DNA from: Rhodocollybia butyracea
Taxonomy: Eukaryota; Basidiomycota; Agaricomycetes; Agaricales; Omphalotaceae
Length of the DNA stretch: 64,000 bases
Direction: 5' to 3'
NCBI GenBank assembly: GCA_015501585.1
Contig: JADNRY010000016.1
Location: 434,001-498,000 of the forward strand
Program-made: the position numbers and the translations under genes
In this document: positions 34,388-45,363 of the stretch, in pieces
How positions within the stretch are numbered: position 1 is the first letter of the stretch
Layout: every line of letters begins with the position of its first letter
The notes under the pieces: model-generated
Database searches by the model: none
The model's input: only the letters and a program-made list of their open reading frames with translations
Told to the model about the DNA's origin: nothing

Positions 34388-36669
34388 GGACACTTACAGT
34401 AGCAGAAACAGCTCTACCTGCAAAGTAGAGGTAGAGGTAGAGGTAGAGGGCAAGGTAGAGGTGCCCCAAATCTACTTTTTCAGCTGTTCAAGAAAGTAGA
34501 GCTAAGCCAAATGTAGAGCTCTACCTGAGCTCTAACTTATGACCTCGATTCCGGACCCCGGCGCCGGCTGGTCACTTGATCTCGGTGCCGCCATTCAAGT
34601 TGATGCGCATTGCTTCAGATAATCCGCGCGCATCAACGGCGGTACCTACACTGCTGCACCAAACTTTTAACGATTTTTGCTAGGGCGGTATCAGAAATTC
34701 CTCAACGGAACACTTTCAACGATTCCCGATAATGTATGAATACTTTTTGATAGTCCTCCATTCCGACAAATTTTCCATTATGATCTATTACTAAGGACAT
34801 ACTTTGCATAATTGTTCAGTTCTCTGCGAAAAATTCCTGAAAGTATTGCCTTTGAATAATCCTTCATCTAATTTTGGAGAGTTCGTGAAAGCATGGACCT
34901 TGGAAATTTCTGAGAGCGTTTCTATGCCTGGATAAATTAGCGTGCATGTGTTGGACTTGTTCATTCAGCCCCTTCCTTCCTCTCATCAACTCTGGCTGGG
35001 TTCAAACTGTTCAACCGCAAGTTCAACCATTCAAGTACCTACCGGAGTTGCCAGAAGAGGAAGACGGGTAGTTTCTCGTTTCCTCTGTCTCATTTACCTT
35101 TCACTCAGTCTCTACTCTATCTATCTTCTTTCCTGTTCTCTCTCACTATCATCTCTTTCACATCTCTTTCACATCTATCTCTCTCATCTCTCATCTTTTC
35201 TCTTATATACATTACCTACCTTACATTACCTATCCACCACAACGCACGGACATTGACACACCGCTGACCAGTGCGTAATCTGGCAGAGAGCACGCTCTCG
35301 CCCTGTTCCTTCGGGAACTTACTGTTGCAGACAGAGCCATTCACCTTGACAGTACAAATTCTCTCACTGTAGTACCTACTGTACGTATACTCGCTACCAT
35401 ACGCTATCGCGCAGATGCGAATAAATATGATTGAAAAAAAAAAAAAAAAAAAAAACCATTCAAGTCTTTAATATCCCTCGAGCCTCATAGTCAAGAGTCA
35501 AGACCTACAAGACAAGCATTCCTCAAGTTCATTATCCAAGCTATGTCAAAGGTGGTTCAAAGGTTATCAACAACATTGGCAAAGCCATTTACGAATCCTT
35601 CCCTATTGATGCTCGTTCGTTCTCTGTACTAGGTATGCCTATTATATGTATGCAATTAACTAGTATGCACAATAGCACATTTTTATTTATCATACTACTA
35701 CTGTTGCCAATGGCCGAGAACGCTAACGAAGCGGGGAGGGGGCCAGGAGGGGGCGAAAGAAAAATCCTGTACAGGCATGAAACGGGGGCCCGCCTCGCCG
35801 GCAATTATCACGCGTTGCATTCAAAAACCTCTGAATAATTTTTGAAGCGATGAAACCTTGCAAAAATTGTTGCCTGCCAAACGGCTCAATCTCAAAAAAT
35901 CTGATACGGTAGAATCAATATTTTATCGGTAATTTTTTTTTCAATAATTATTGCTGGAGCCGTGCAGCAGTGTAGTCCTCCATCAAGTTCAACTTATATT
36001 GACTGTGGCTCCATCGTTGCATGATGCCTTTCTTGACTGGGTGAAAAAGTTGGGGGGACTGGGCGGGGCTCTAAGGTGTGTTATTCTCTTTGATTCAACT
36101 GTCCAGTGAACTAACAGTATTTGTCGATGTACTAAGTATCTGGTGTCCATTCATTGTTCGCTCAATGTGGTCACATATTCCATTGTCTATTCGATGCAGT
36201 AGACACGGAAATTGTATATATTGAACCGTGCAAAGTTCAAACCCTTCTACATTACTTCTACATCATTATGGATTTGGAATTTCGGTGGAACATTGGAGGG
36301 CTTTCGGCGATAACCAGTAGCTCGAGTCACCAGGTAGAAACACATACAAAATTGAAAGTAAGAGCTTAAGTACTTTTGACAATAATTATTATATGAACAA
36401 ATTAATCCATTGTTTGCATTGTTCAAAGTATTGGGCAAGTATCCATGTCCAAAAAGGGCAGCTAGCTGCTAGGGACGCGTCGCGCGCCGACTGATGCCTC
36501 CGGTGAATACCGGAAGAGCGGCACGTGCTCAAGAAACCCCACTTTGCGATCAAATCTACTTTCAGGCAAAAAATAGAGCTCCACTTTTAAAACAAGCTCT
36601 ACTTCTAGGTCTACCTCTACCTCTACCTCTACCTCTACTTCGTCCTGTTTTGGCTAGTGTGAAAGCTCT
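34388..36669. mobile_element. 2.3-kb element with inverted GTAGAG-repeat ends
   Basis: The interval is bounded by a perfect 11-bp direct repeat GCTCAGGATGA at 34377-34387 and 36670-36680. Near each end lie about four tandem TAGAGG units in opposite orientation (34420-34445 and 36605-36640). The outermost 40 bp also match imperfectly as inverted repeats (AGTAGCAGAAACAG against ACTAGCCAAAACAG). Subterminal AGCTCTAC motifs recur on both sides, as in hAT-type elements, though hAT target duplications are normally 8 bp. A paralogous uninterrupted site exists at about 48170 (TTAGGATGAACAAAA). No transposase ORF was found, so the element would be non-autonomous. A truncated LINE is nested inside. Confidence 0.65.
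35037..35454 (+). mobile_element. 5'-truncated LINE copy, sibling of the 38.9-45.1 kb LINE
   Basis: A 418-bp insertion ending in a 22-nt A-tail (35434-35455), flanked by an 11-bp direct repeat ACCATTCAAGT (35026-35036 and 35455-35465, overlapping the tail by one A). The start can be read as GELP...EEEDG then stop, matching the last codons of the big LINE's ORF2 (GELPPWHDREDNQ). Its 3' UTR shares CACGGACATT and GCTACCATA-GCTA-GCGCAGA-GCGAATAAA with that LINE. The intervening sequence differs, so it belongs to a related family rather than the same one. It sits inside the 34388-36669 element and is therefore younger than it. Confidence 0.8.
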
Positions 36670-38176
36670 GCTCAGGATGAACAAAATCAAACTCGGTGTA
36701 CCTCGAATATTCAGGGAGATATCGCAACAAAAGTTCTTTCGGCAGTAGCATTACTCTCCTCGAACTTCAAAGTGAGGAGCTATAGGGAGCTATGAGCGTA
36801 AACCGTCCAGGGGCCCGGCCATGGAATAAATTATACACATATCGTTCAATTTCAAGAAGGCAGAAAACCTCTATATAGATTTGTACTATTTTAACGTCAC
36901 AAATTATTGAGTCTGCGGAGGGGAGACAATAGAAAACCTGGGAACAACGGTCTGGGGGTTACTCGCGACCAGTTCCGTCGCTGGGCACTTCAGATTCTCG
37001 ATCAATTCTGGAAGTCTTTGGTCTCTAGCTGTATAATATCTCGTTACAAAATAGCAGAAGGATCCCCTAGATGACAAGCAAGGATGGCTACAATCTTCAA
37101 TCGAGATGACAGTCATGCAAGCCACATGTGCAGAGTAGCATCAGAGGCTTGTACTGCATCTACTTCACAAATTATTCTAGAGGTGCTGCACCTTCATGCT
37201 GCCAGAGATCACAGCTTTGTGGAAATGGACCAGACGCGACACTTACAACCCTAGTTCATATCTGCGCCAAAGGCGAAAAGCAGCCCTAGCAGGTAATGGA
37301 ACCGCTCCAAAGCTCGTGTGTCCCAGAGCTACATCTGCGTTGTACCATGGTTGCAAGAATTGGCAATAAGCAGCTGCTTAACTTCAAACTTGAACTCAAC
37401 ATACGATGGTCATTCGGAAGTCTATGCGCTATTTGAAGTCTCCGTTGAAGATCCTGTCTCGTCTCCTTCATCATCTAGGCCGTAAGCGACGTACACACTC
37501 ACTGAGAGATTGAAAAATACTTTCAATATACGCTGGGACAGGCGTGGGTGGTCGCGCAGCTGTAGGGCGATCAGGTATACCTTTATTCTTAAAGCTCAAA
37601 CTTGATAGTGAGGCATCAGGTGAAGATTCGCGAGAGGAGCCGGATGAATTGTTGAATGGCGCCGTCGATGAGTCTCGAAGTTTGAGGGACCTATCTTGGA
37701 CTGTGCATTATTTTCTGGTAGTGAAGATACCTGTCGACTGGAAAATCTATCTATTTCGGATTTGACGCGCGAAACTGGGGAGCCTAAAGCATACTATATT
37801 TGCGTATCACAGATGAAAGGGTCCTACCCTTCTGTTTCTGTTTCTTGGTTGGTGACACCTGAAGAGAGATCGAATACGTTTTGGAAGTACAAGTAAAGAC
37901 AGAGCGGATACATACGCGTTTGCGCTTGAGATTGAATTCGGCTTCATCTACGAAACAGTCAGGAAGGAAGGAATAACCGGCGCGGTCCCATTGAGGAACC
38001 GGGGCCCGCGCAACACACTACACTGCGCCATATGTGTCCCATATTCATTACTGTATCAGGATCGACACCCACCCGCACGTTTCGTCTTTGATTTTCCTTT
38101 ATTCTCCTGGGGCGATTTACCTTCGTCGGACGGGTAACCTGCATCAGAAGCAAGGGAATTAGACCTTCCAGTGGAT
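36670..38176. repeat. Segmental duplication, copy 1, left part
   Basis: From about 37376 to 38171 this matches 48556-49344 closely (for example GTGGTCGC-CAGCTGTAGGGCGA, then GGCGCCGTCGATGAGTCTCGAAG), and the first 70 bp match 48170-48235. On the minus strand the duplicated block reads like exons of a gene (TAVRPPTPVPAYIE, DDEGDETGSSTETSNSAHRLPND, and PSDEDKSPQKNKGKSK in the other copy) with intron-like breaks, but neither copy forms a complete gene and no domain is recognised. It is probably a duplicated gene fragment. The match stops abruptly at 38171 (GACCTTCCAG) and resumes at 45362. Confidence 0.75.
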
Positions 38177-38854
38177 GACTTGCCGTGGCGTCTAGGATCC
38201 TAGAGTATTTCTCTAGACGCATGGCATTCAGGGTTACAAGTAATCTAGTTCTGTGTTTCTAAACCGTGGCCAAAGAAAACCTAAACAGACTTTGATGCTG
38301 AGAAAGCTACTCGGCATAAGCATAGTTTAAACGGAATGGTATTACTGAGCTTTTTCGCGGGAATCTTTGGTTGTTCGAGGTGAGGTGATGGAACAAAAGA
38401 CATCCCTAGGGTTCCGGGATGCAGAATGGGAAAAATGGACTCTCAGGCGAAGTGATTTGCTCGGAGTATTGTCCAAATGGGGAGACTAAAATGATACGCG
38501 AAGTAGAAACGCAGATTTAGGTCTGGAAGAGGGGGGGGGTACCCCTCTTCTAGATTAGAATCTAGAAAGTGCTCATCAAAAGTGGAGCCGTCACCCTCAG
38601 TTCCGAGCGTCGGCAATGCTCGGCTGAGCTCGCTTAAGGCGTTTAGAGATATTATTTAGGATCCTAAACCAGGACCCTTGAATATACGATCTGAACCTGG
38701 TTGAAAATTTGCTGGATTTCGGCCCAGATTATACAAACCAAAATCGGGCTCCCGGACCCCCTTTTGATACGAACTCTCAACTAGGTCAAATTTTTCCGCG
38801 CCAGAGCTCCAATTTCGCGTTTTGTGCGTGTTCTACAGCTAACAAGCTCTAGGG

Positions 38855-38869
38855 CTTCATACATCCTTC
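38855..38869. repeat. LINE target-site duplication, 3' side of the element
   Basis: CTTCATACATCCTTC, identical to 45093-45107, directly abuts the poly(T) run (the LINE's A-tail on the minus strand). Confidence 0.9.
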
Positions 38870-39130
38870 TTTTTTTTTTTTTTTTTTTTTTTTTTGAATC
38901 CCGTTTATTCGCCTCTGCGCAGTAGCATATGGTAGCAATATCCAGGCACTTCCATCTAGCCTCGAAGGCTTTATTAAGCACTTTTCACGTATATAAGAGG
39001 ATGGGTAATGTCCGTGCCTTGGGGTGGTAATGTATGTAGGTAAGGTAATTTTGATTTCTTGTGTAGAGTAGAGGGAGACGTGAAATGGAGAGAGACAGAA
39101 AGAAAGAGAGAATAAGATATCATCAACAGC

Positions 39131-42100
39131 TCACTGATTGTCCTCGCGGTCATGCCATGGGGGCAACTCTCCAACAATGTGTTGGAATCTGCGTGTGTCT
39201 CCAACATATTGAAATAGGTGTTTCAATGAACCGGAATCGGTCAGTAGGGATGACATGTTCCAGTTTTTCGCAGCAACTTTGCGCCTGAATCTGCCTCTCG
39301 ATACGCGGTGTGCGGGACATTCCATCAGGTAGTGGAATACTGTTTCTGCAGCGTCACGTTTGCAGCAGGGACAAGAGGGTGATTCTGCCTTTCCGATGGA
39401 GAAAAGATGTTTTTGGAGTGGGATATGGCCTGTGCGGAGTTGGGTTAGGACACTGAGCAGCTTTCTCGGTAGTTCTCGCGAGAGTTTCCAGTAAGCTCGG
39501 CTGGCCGCAGTAGCGTCTGAAGGGTCGATGAGCTTGAATTTGGCATAGCGTGTTGACTTTCTCCACGCTCGATCGTGTTTCTTCTCTAGCTGTTTTCGGA
39601 ATATTCGGACGATAGACATGCGACTCTTTGGTAGGGGTTTTTGTAGTTGTATAGGGAGGAGGGATTTCCTGCTGGAACGGCCTGCTGCTGCCTTCTTCGC
39701 CTCTTGGTCTGCTCTTTCATTTCCCTCGATCCCTGTATGTCCCGGAACCCAGGAAATGGTGACTCGTACTTCAGGGTGAATTGTTCGTAGTTGGATGAGT
39801 AGTGAGTGGAAGTGGTCGAGGAGATAGTGCGAAGGCCCACTGCTAGCTGTGTCAGTCACGGTAATGGCTGCCGTGTTGTCGATCCAAATTGACAGTTTTC
39901 GTAGTTCCTGTAGTTGGCATGCTAGATGTAGCGCCAAGATCAGTCCCACGCATTCTCCTTCATACACCTCGTGATCGTCAGCTGATCCGAGTCTAAATCT
40001 TATTGCCTCTTGTTCTTCTTCATCAACGTAGAGCACCGCAGCAGCTCCGATTCCTCCCTTATATCCAGAACCATCCGCGAATACTGACGCATCTGCATCA
40101 TCTTCCTGCAGTAGCGCCATTGCTTCCTTCTCGTCCTCGCAGATCCGTATCTCGAGGTTTGGATCCCAGCTGGACTCGAATCGTACGGCAGAGCGCTTTT
40201 CCACGTATTTGGGTTTCAGATCATAGGCTCCCATTAGGTCGTGCAGGGGGGAAAAGTGCCTGGATCGTCGTGAGTAGCGTGCTGCTTTCACTACATGTGT
40301 AGCTAGTGGGTGAGTGTCTGGCAGTGTTGCCAGTCGTGTTGCTGCTCTATGTCGCTGACGTTCGATTTCCAAGCCTATTGGCAATAGGGCCGCGTGGATG
40401 TCCAGTATGTCGGTTGCCGTTGTGGTCATTGCACCGGATATCAGTATGGCCGCTTTCCGTTGTATTGTTCGTAGGCGTCAGGTTATTGCACTGTTCCTTG
40501 GCTCCTCGCCCTTCGCCCTTTTGTATTGTGGGACTAGTACCACGTCGGCTGCGTATAACATTTGCGTTACTGCTTTTGATTTGTAAAACTGTCGTATGTG
40601 TTGTGCTGCCATCCCGGTTTTCATCCTTGCAAGGCGTCGAAACTGTGTCACCCATCCCTCTCCTCTCCTCACCATGACAGCATGCTGCTCTTTCCACCGC
40701 AACGCCTTGTCCATAATCACTCCCAAAAATCTCGTAGATGCCTCCGACTTCACTATCGTTCCGCCTATCTCCACACCTGGGCCTTCTATGAGCTGTGTTT
40801 TTGTTTTTTGTTTTTGTTTTTGTTTTTGTTTTTGTTTTCTTCTACTACTGTTTTCGTTTGCATTGTTGTTGTTTTTGTTGTTATTGTTGTTATTCTCTTC
40901 TCTCTGTTCTCTCCTTCTCGTGAAATCTACCAACTTGAACTTGTCGACCCCGAATGTGCAATTGTGAGTCTTGGCCCATTCCAATATCCCATTGTCCCTG
41001 CTCATCATCTCCTCTAGGTTTTTGTGTGATTCCTTCACCTCTTTGCCCCATGTCATTGCCGCTACATCATCCATGAAACCGAACCCCTCTTCCCTCTGTG
41101 CCTTCCTGAACAGCCTCAGCAGACCACCCGCGTATAGGATATAACCTATTCCTGCTGCTGGATCCCCTTGGTCTTCTCCTCCGTTAACCGCAAACACATC
41201 GGAGATGAAGTCGTCAAATATGATTCTGGTGGAGCGGTGTGATAACGCCGTTTTAACCAATCTATCATCTCCACTGGGACTCCAAGGAGTCGTAGTTCAT
41301 GGTAGAGCATGTCGAGGTCGACGCTCGGGAAAGCTCCCTTTACGTCCATGAACAGTACTGATACGACAAACCCCTCTCGCCATAATTCCTTGATTCGGTG
41401 GACCATGAGGTGTATTGAGTCTGTGGTGTTGCGTCCCGGTCTGGCCCCAAACTGCATTTCGGGTAGTGAGAGAAGTAGTTCCATCATTTTGGTGGTTTCG
41501 TCCCCAAATGTACTGTTCACTATGCGTCCGTGTCCATGTGACATAACCACTGGTCTCCATGCCGATGGGATACGATAATCAGGTTTACCTGGTTTCCTCA
41601 GCACATTGGTCTTGTTGAGAGCCCAGTCCATTGGGTATATCTCCTGTGTGAAGGTTGCCCGGTATATTGGTCCCAGGTGGGGTACAAGGATCTCAGGTGT
41701 TGCCTTGAAGAGGTCATTGGGTATCGTCCCCAACCGTGTGGCCTTTCCATACTTCATCCGTCGTATCGAGTTGGTGTACTGCCGGTTGCTGGGTAGTCTG
41801 AATATCCACGCCGGTGGTGGGTAGTTAGTGTTTTCTGGTACCCTTGAGGCCGTTGGTGGTGGGGGGAAGAATACTTTCTTGAAGACCTCTGTCTTTTCCT
41901 TGTTGTCGCTGACAACTCTCTGTGCCCCGCTCGCATCTTGTACCACCAGCTCCAGTATCCTTGCTCTTCCTCCATCCATCGGTTCTGCCTCTACCATTTT
42001 CCCTATACTCCACATTGTACTAGAGTCTGCTGCCTCGAGATATTCCAGCCATTTCGCTGCCTTAGCTGTTTTGATTTCCGCCGCAAACGTTTGTCGCATC

Positions 42101-43188
42101 CTACGGAATTCTTCATGTACCGGATGGTCGGGCTCTGCTCTCTTCCTGTATGATCGCCTGGATAGGTTTCCTTTCACTGCCTTCATCCTCGACAACTCCT
42201 TGTTCCACCACCGTCTTTGCTTTGGACTTGGTTTAGTCACTGGAACTTTCTCTCTCACCACGTCCTCCACTATACGATCCACGTCTCCTAGTCTGCGCCA
42301 AAATTCTTCCTTATTCTCGATCTCCCTTGGCTCCGCAATCTCACCCAGTCTCTCCTTCAGTCTTTCGCAAAACTCCTCCCAGTTCACTGCCCTCCAGTTC
42401 CTTCTCTCTCTTGTGTCCGCTACATCTGGCCGTATATCAATTTCGGTGATAATGGGGAAGTGGTCGGTCTTGATAGGCTGTTGTTCAGGAACGGTGTCAC
42501 ATCGCATGATGTGTTGTGCTATCTCCTTCGTACAGAAAACATTGTCGACTCATGTATAGTTGCCTGTGGAGAAGGACTTCAACGTGGGGATGGAAGCTGG
42601 GAGTGCCATGGTCAGCTTGTGGTCGGCCATCAGGTCTAGTAACCGCTGCGCTGCAAGTAGGTTGTGAGAGGTGAATAAGTGGTGGTTGCGGGGCTCGTCC
42701 CACATGGGGTGATGTCGGTTGAAGTCGCCAAGCCAGAAGGTGTGCAGTGGTTGTCTCGGTGCGTTTCTGGCCTCTTCACTGCCCATCCAGTTGTGTACTG
42801 CCTCTAATGCATCGTTGTTTTTGCCGCTATTGTAGATGTTGAATATCCGTATGGTGCCATAATTCCCGTTGATTTGCACCGCCGTGACATCTGCGCTGGC
42901 GACCCGTAGTTGTGTCCAGCTGCCAGTGGTGAGTCGTGCATCCAGCATTAGGAGGGATCGGGTCGTTTGTTCTGTAAAGTTGTTGAGGTGTCCTATAGGG
43001 TATATTACTCGTAGGTGTGGCAGGGCCCTTGTCCTCCCTAGGAAGTCGATGTATGGTTCCTGGACTGCTATTATATCTAGTTTATTGTTAGTACGCAAGA
43101 AATCGTGCATGCAATCGTCGGATTTGTTGGTGTTGATCTGTATGATGGTAAGCCTGTCTCTTTGTGTATTGTTAGTTGTATTGCTCAT
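39131..43188 (-). pseudogene. LINE ORF2: endonuclease, reverse transcriptase, RNase H (disrupted)
   Basis: Three collinear pieces. 43188-42550 encodes an apurinic-type endonuclease (INTNKSDDCMHDFL, VQEPY, WLGDFNRHHPMWDE). The reverse transcriptase follows (FGARPGRNTTDSIHLM, SVLFMDVKGAFPSVD, GEDQGDPAAG, catalytic FMDD in place of the usual F-A/V-DD). The third piece, to 39131, is RNase H with FADGSGY, YEGECVG, IWIDNTAA and WVPGHTGIEGNERAD, then a CPCCKRDAAETVFHYLMECP zinc motif. Lesions: an in-frame TGA at 42550-42552 inside the endonuclease/RT junction (ACATGAGTC, where CpG decay of CGA would explain it), a frameshift at the AAAA run 41251-41254, and TGA at 40478-40480. A low-complexity Asn/Gln/Lys insertion lies at about 40795-40900. 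Confidence 0.93.
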
Positions 43189-44954
43189 TGGGTATCTGGG
43201 AGAGGAGCGTCTTTGTCCATCTGCTGCGACCAGGTTCTAGGCCTGCTCCAGGAGCTATACCCGAAATTTTCCAATGTACGCTGTTGTGTACCTGCCGGCG
43301 TTGGTCCTCGTGTGGCTGTGCGCCCTCTACCTACCGGTTGGGATGGTTGTATGCCTCCCCCGTCTCCTGGTTGTCCTCCTGCGAACCGTCCTTTGCCGCC
43401 GCCATGTTGCACCATCCGCCATCCATCATCATACTGCTTCCTAACGTCTGCTCGCCAGCCCTGATTGAAGTCCTCTTGTGGATTGTCGTCGTCCCTTATC
43501 CACGTCTCTGGTTCCTGGGTTACAAAGAACCGGTAGTTGCGTGCTGGGTCCTGTTGTGCTCTCTCGCGTATCTTCTGGTGCAGGGATGGGCAGTTCCGAT
43601 CCGCCGCTACATGTCCATCGCGTTTACAGACAGCGCAGTAGAATTCTCTGCTGTTGGCGTTGCAGGTCTGTGTTGGGTGGTCTTGCCTGCATCGCCCGCA
43701 TATGTCCTTCTCGGATTTGCATACCCTCGCAATATGTCCATACATCTGGCACTTCATGCAGCGTTGTGGGTCCCTGGTGTCACGCCGCACGTTGACCATC
43801 TTGCCTGCAATCACTAGTCCTTGTCGTATGGCCTCGTTTGCTGCCTCTCGTGTCCTGAAAGCAACACTTAAGTGGCCAAAGGTCTGTCCTGGCCTCCGTT
43901 TCTCTGGGTTTTTGATCCATCGTGCACTAGCAATGGTGTCCTGTTGTATGTTGCTGTCCTCGAGTATCTGTTCATATAAAAATGGGGAGTCAATGTTTGC
44001 CCTGAGGGGCACAAACTCTGCAATAACTTCATGGTAGTTTGGCCGTGCTGTTGCTGTCGCACCCCATCCTTCACAGAAGCGCTGGATGTGGTCTTCTTCC
44101 TTCATCCATTCCATCTCCTCTGCGGTTCTCATCACGCAGAATGCTCTATTGCCCCGCATTTTTGTTACTGCCACTACCTTTATTGTGTCCTCGCCTTCCC
44201 CAATGTCTTCAAGAACCTTTGCTAAGGCCTGGTTTGCCTTCATGGTCAGTTCGGTCTCTGATAGATTCCAATCTGTGGGTGAGTCAGACTGTACCACAAA
44301 CCGCCTGTCCATCGCTGCTCCAGCCCTTATGGCTGCGTCGTGCTTTGGGCGCTGCAGCTGTCCTGCAAGGGCTTTTGCTCCTGCTGCTTGTGCATATGTT
44401 CCTGTCTGTAAAGTTTCACCTTTGTCCCCTGAGAGAGTTGGTGGTGTGTCCGCTTTTGCTGTTCCTTCCATGGCCTTCTCCATCCTTACTGTCATTTTTT
44501 CGAATGTTTCCATTGTGTTTTTCATTGCCCTTGCGTTTCCCCTTACCCATGACTCCACCTCTGTCATCTGGTCGTCTACCTTTTCCAATTTCTCGTCTAC
44601 CGCCTTCATAACTGCTGTTATGAGCTCTTCTCGAAGTCCCTTCTCCCTGCTCTGCCATACTTGCACCTTCATGAGGTTTGCCATTATTTCAATGTCCTCC
44701 CATGCCCTCTTCCTTGCTATGGGCCCTGGTGTGGGAGTGATGTTCATCTCGGATACAATTTGGAGTATCTGGACTGGAAATGCTGTGAAGTAGTTTTCGT
44801 CCTTGTTCATAAGCTTCCTGCTAATTGCTCGTTGTTCCAGTTCTAAAGTGTCACTGTCATTGACTTTTGTTTGCGATCTTGTCGTTTGCGAAATGCTGGT
44901 GAGATGTTCTGTCATCATTGTCTGTCGGTTATCTCCTGTGGTGTTTGTACCCAT
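43185..44954 (-). CDS. LINE ORF1, gag-like RNA-binding protein
   Basis: Intact 589-aa ORF. A coiled-coil-prone region (EKLEKVDDQMTEVESWVRG, METFEKMTVRMEKAME) precedes a central folded part (VVAVTKMRGNRAFCVM, VRRDTRDPQRC). At about 395-455 lie three zinc knuckles: CMKCQMYGHIARVC (CX2CX4HX4C), CGRCRQDHPTQTC (CX2CX3HX4C) and CAVCKRDGHVAADRNC (CX2CX4HX6C). A Gly/Gln/Pro-rich tail follows. Expected to bind LINE RNA in the retrotransposition particle. The stop TGA overlaps the ORF2 start as ATGA (43188-43185). Confidence 0.92.
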   Translation of the reverse strand: MGTNTTGDNRQTMMTEHLTSISQTTRSQTKVNDSDTLELEQRAISRKLMNKDENYFTAFPVQILQIVSEMNITPTPGPIARKRAWEDIEIMANLMKVQVWQSREKGLREELITAVMKAVDEKLEKVDDQMTEVESWVRGNARAMKNTMETFEKMTVRMEKAMEGTAKADTPPTLSGDKGETLQTGTYAQAAGAKALAGQLQRPKHDAAIRAGAAMDRRFVVQSDSPTDWNLSETELTMKANQALAKVLEDIGEGEDTIKVVAVTKMRGNRAFCVMRTAEEMEWMKEEDHIQRFCEGWGATATARPNYHEVIAEFVPLRANIDSPFLYEQILEDSNIQQDTIASARWIKNPEKRRPGQTFGHLSVAFRTREAANEAIRQGLVIAGKMVNVRRDTRDPQRCMKCQMYGHIARVCKSEKDICGRCRQDHPTQTCNANSREFYCAVCKRDGHVAADRNCPSLHQKIRERAQQDPARNYRFFVTQEPETWIRDDDNPQEDFNQGWRADVRKQYDDGWRMVQHGGGKGRFAGGQPGDGGGIQPSQPVGRGRTATRGPTPAGTQQRTLENFGYSSWSRPRTWSQQMDKDAPLPDTQ

Positions 44955-45092
44955 GTATATGTTGCTTTAAAGAGAGTAATTACTTCTACAATCGTAATAC
45001 TATCTACCGTCGTTCTGCGGATTTACCCAAAATTTTCGTTGGACCGTGGGAACTCAGGAAGATGGTGGCGGTATTAGATCAAGCTCTCTCTT

Positions 45093-45107
45093 CTTCATAC
45101 ATCCTTC
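45093..45107. repeat. LINE target-site duplication, 5' side of the element
   Basis: Second copy of CTTCATACATCCTTC; the base after it (ATTAGC) is not shared with the other flank, so the duplication is exactly 15 bp. Confidence 0.9.
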
Positions 45108-45363
45108 ATTAGCAAAGTAGCTAATTTCTTTGATTCATTTGTACTTACTCACAGGCTTGACCAGCGAGCGGCCCATAAGTGCAATAAAAATCCGGGGCCC
45201 AAGAGGGTTATGATACGAAAAAAATCCGGCTTCGCCTGCAGCGGGCCCTTTGATACGAACATTCCACCCGGGTATGGGGTCCTCAAACCCCTCCGATGAT
45301 ACGAACCGGACAACCAACACATAAGGGTATATTCAAGGGTCCTCCTAAACCCCACGGGAAGTC

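Larger units (their letters stand above)
38870..45092 (-). mobile_element. Near full-length 6.2-kb LINE (Tad1-like, with RNase H)
   Basis: A non-LTR retrotransposon on the minus strand with a 26-nt A-tail (T-run 38870-38895) and a perfect 15-bp target-site duplication on both sides, so both ends are defined. It has a short 5' region, ORF1 (gag-like, three zinc knuckles), ORF2 (endonuclease, reverse transcriptase, RNase H, C-terminal CCHC) and about 235 bp of 3' UTR. Domain order and the terminal zinc motif fit the fungal Tad1 clade. ORF2 is disabled by two stops and one frameshift, but the exact duplication and few lesions suggest a recent insertion. Confidence 0.92.
38177..45363. mobile_element. 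Candidate TIR element hosting the LINE
   Basis: Interrupts copy 1 of the segmental duplication; copy 2 is continuous at the same point (49344-49347). The ends are imperfect inverted repeats: the left end begins GACTTGCCGTGGCGTCTAGG and the complement of the right end begins GACTTCCCGTGGGGTTTAGG, with 3 mismatches in 20. Without the LINE and one copy of its target duplication, the element would be about 950 bp. A further similar stretch (GGACCCTTGAATATAC at about 38672, inverted at about 45325) lies inside. No transposase is encoded, so it resembles a MITE. I could not identify a clean target-site duplication. Confidence 0.5.

Noticed and set aside
35037..35454. Interpretation as a tRNA-derived SINE
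   Set aside because: No A-box or B-box promoter; the start matches the last ORF2 codons of a LINE, so a 5'-truncated LINE is simpler.
40798..40850. Possible CRISPR-like or regulatory repeat (TTTTTG)n
   Set aside because: A simple microsatellite within the LINE ORF2, translated as Gln-Lys repeats; no spacers.
41828..42559. 243-aa plus-strand ORF
   Set aside because: Exact antisense of the LINE endonuclease/RT region; Ser/Leu-rich composition is that of a shadow frame.
44086..44793. 235-aa plus-strand ORF
   Set aside because: Antisense to LINE ORF1, which has zinc knuckles and is clearly the coding strand.
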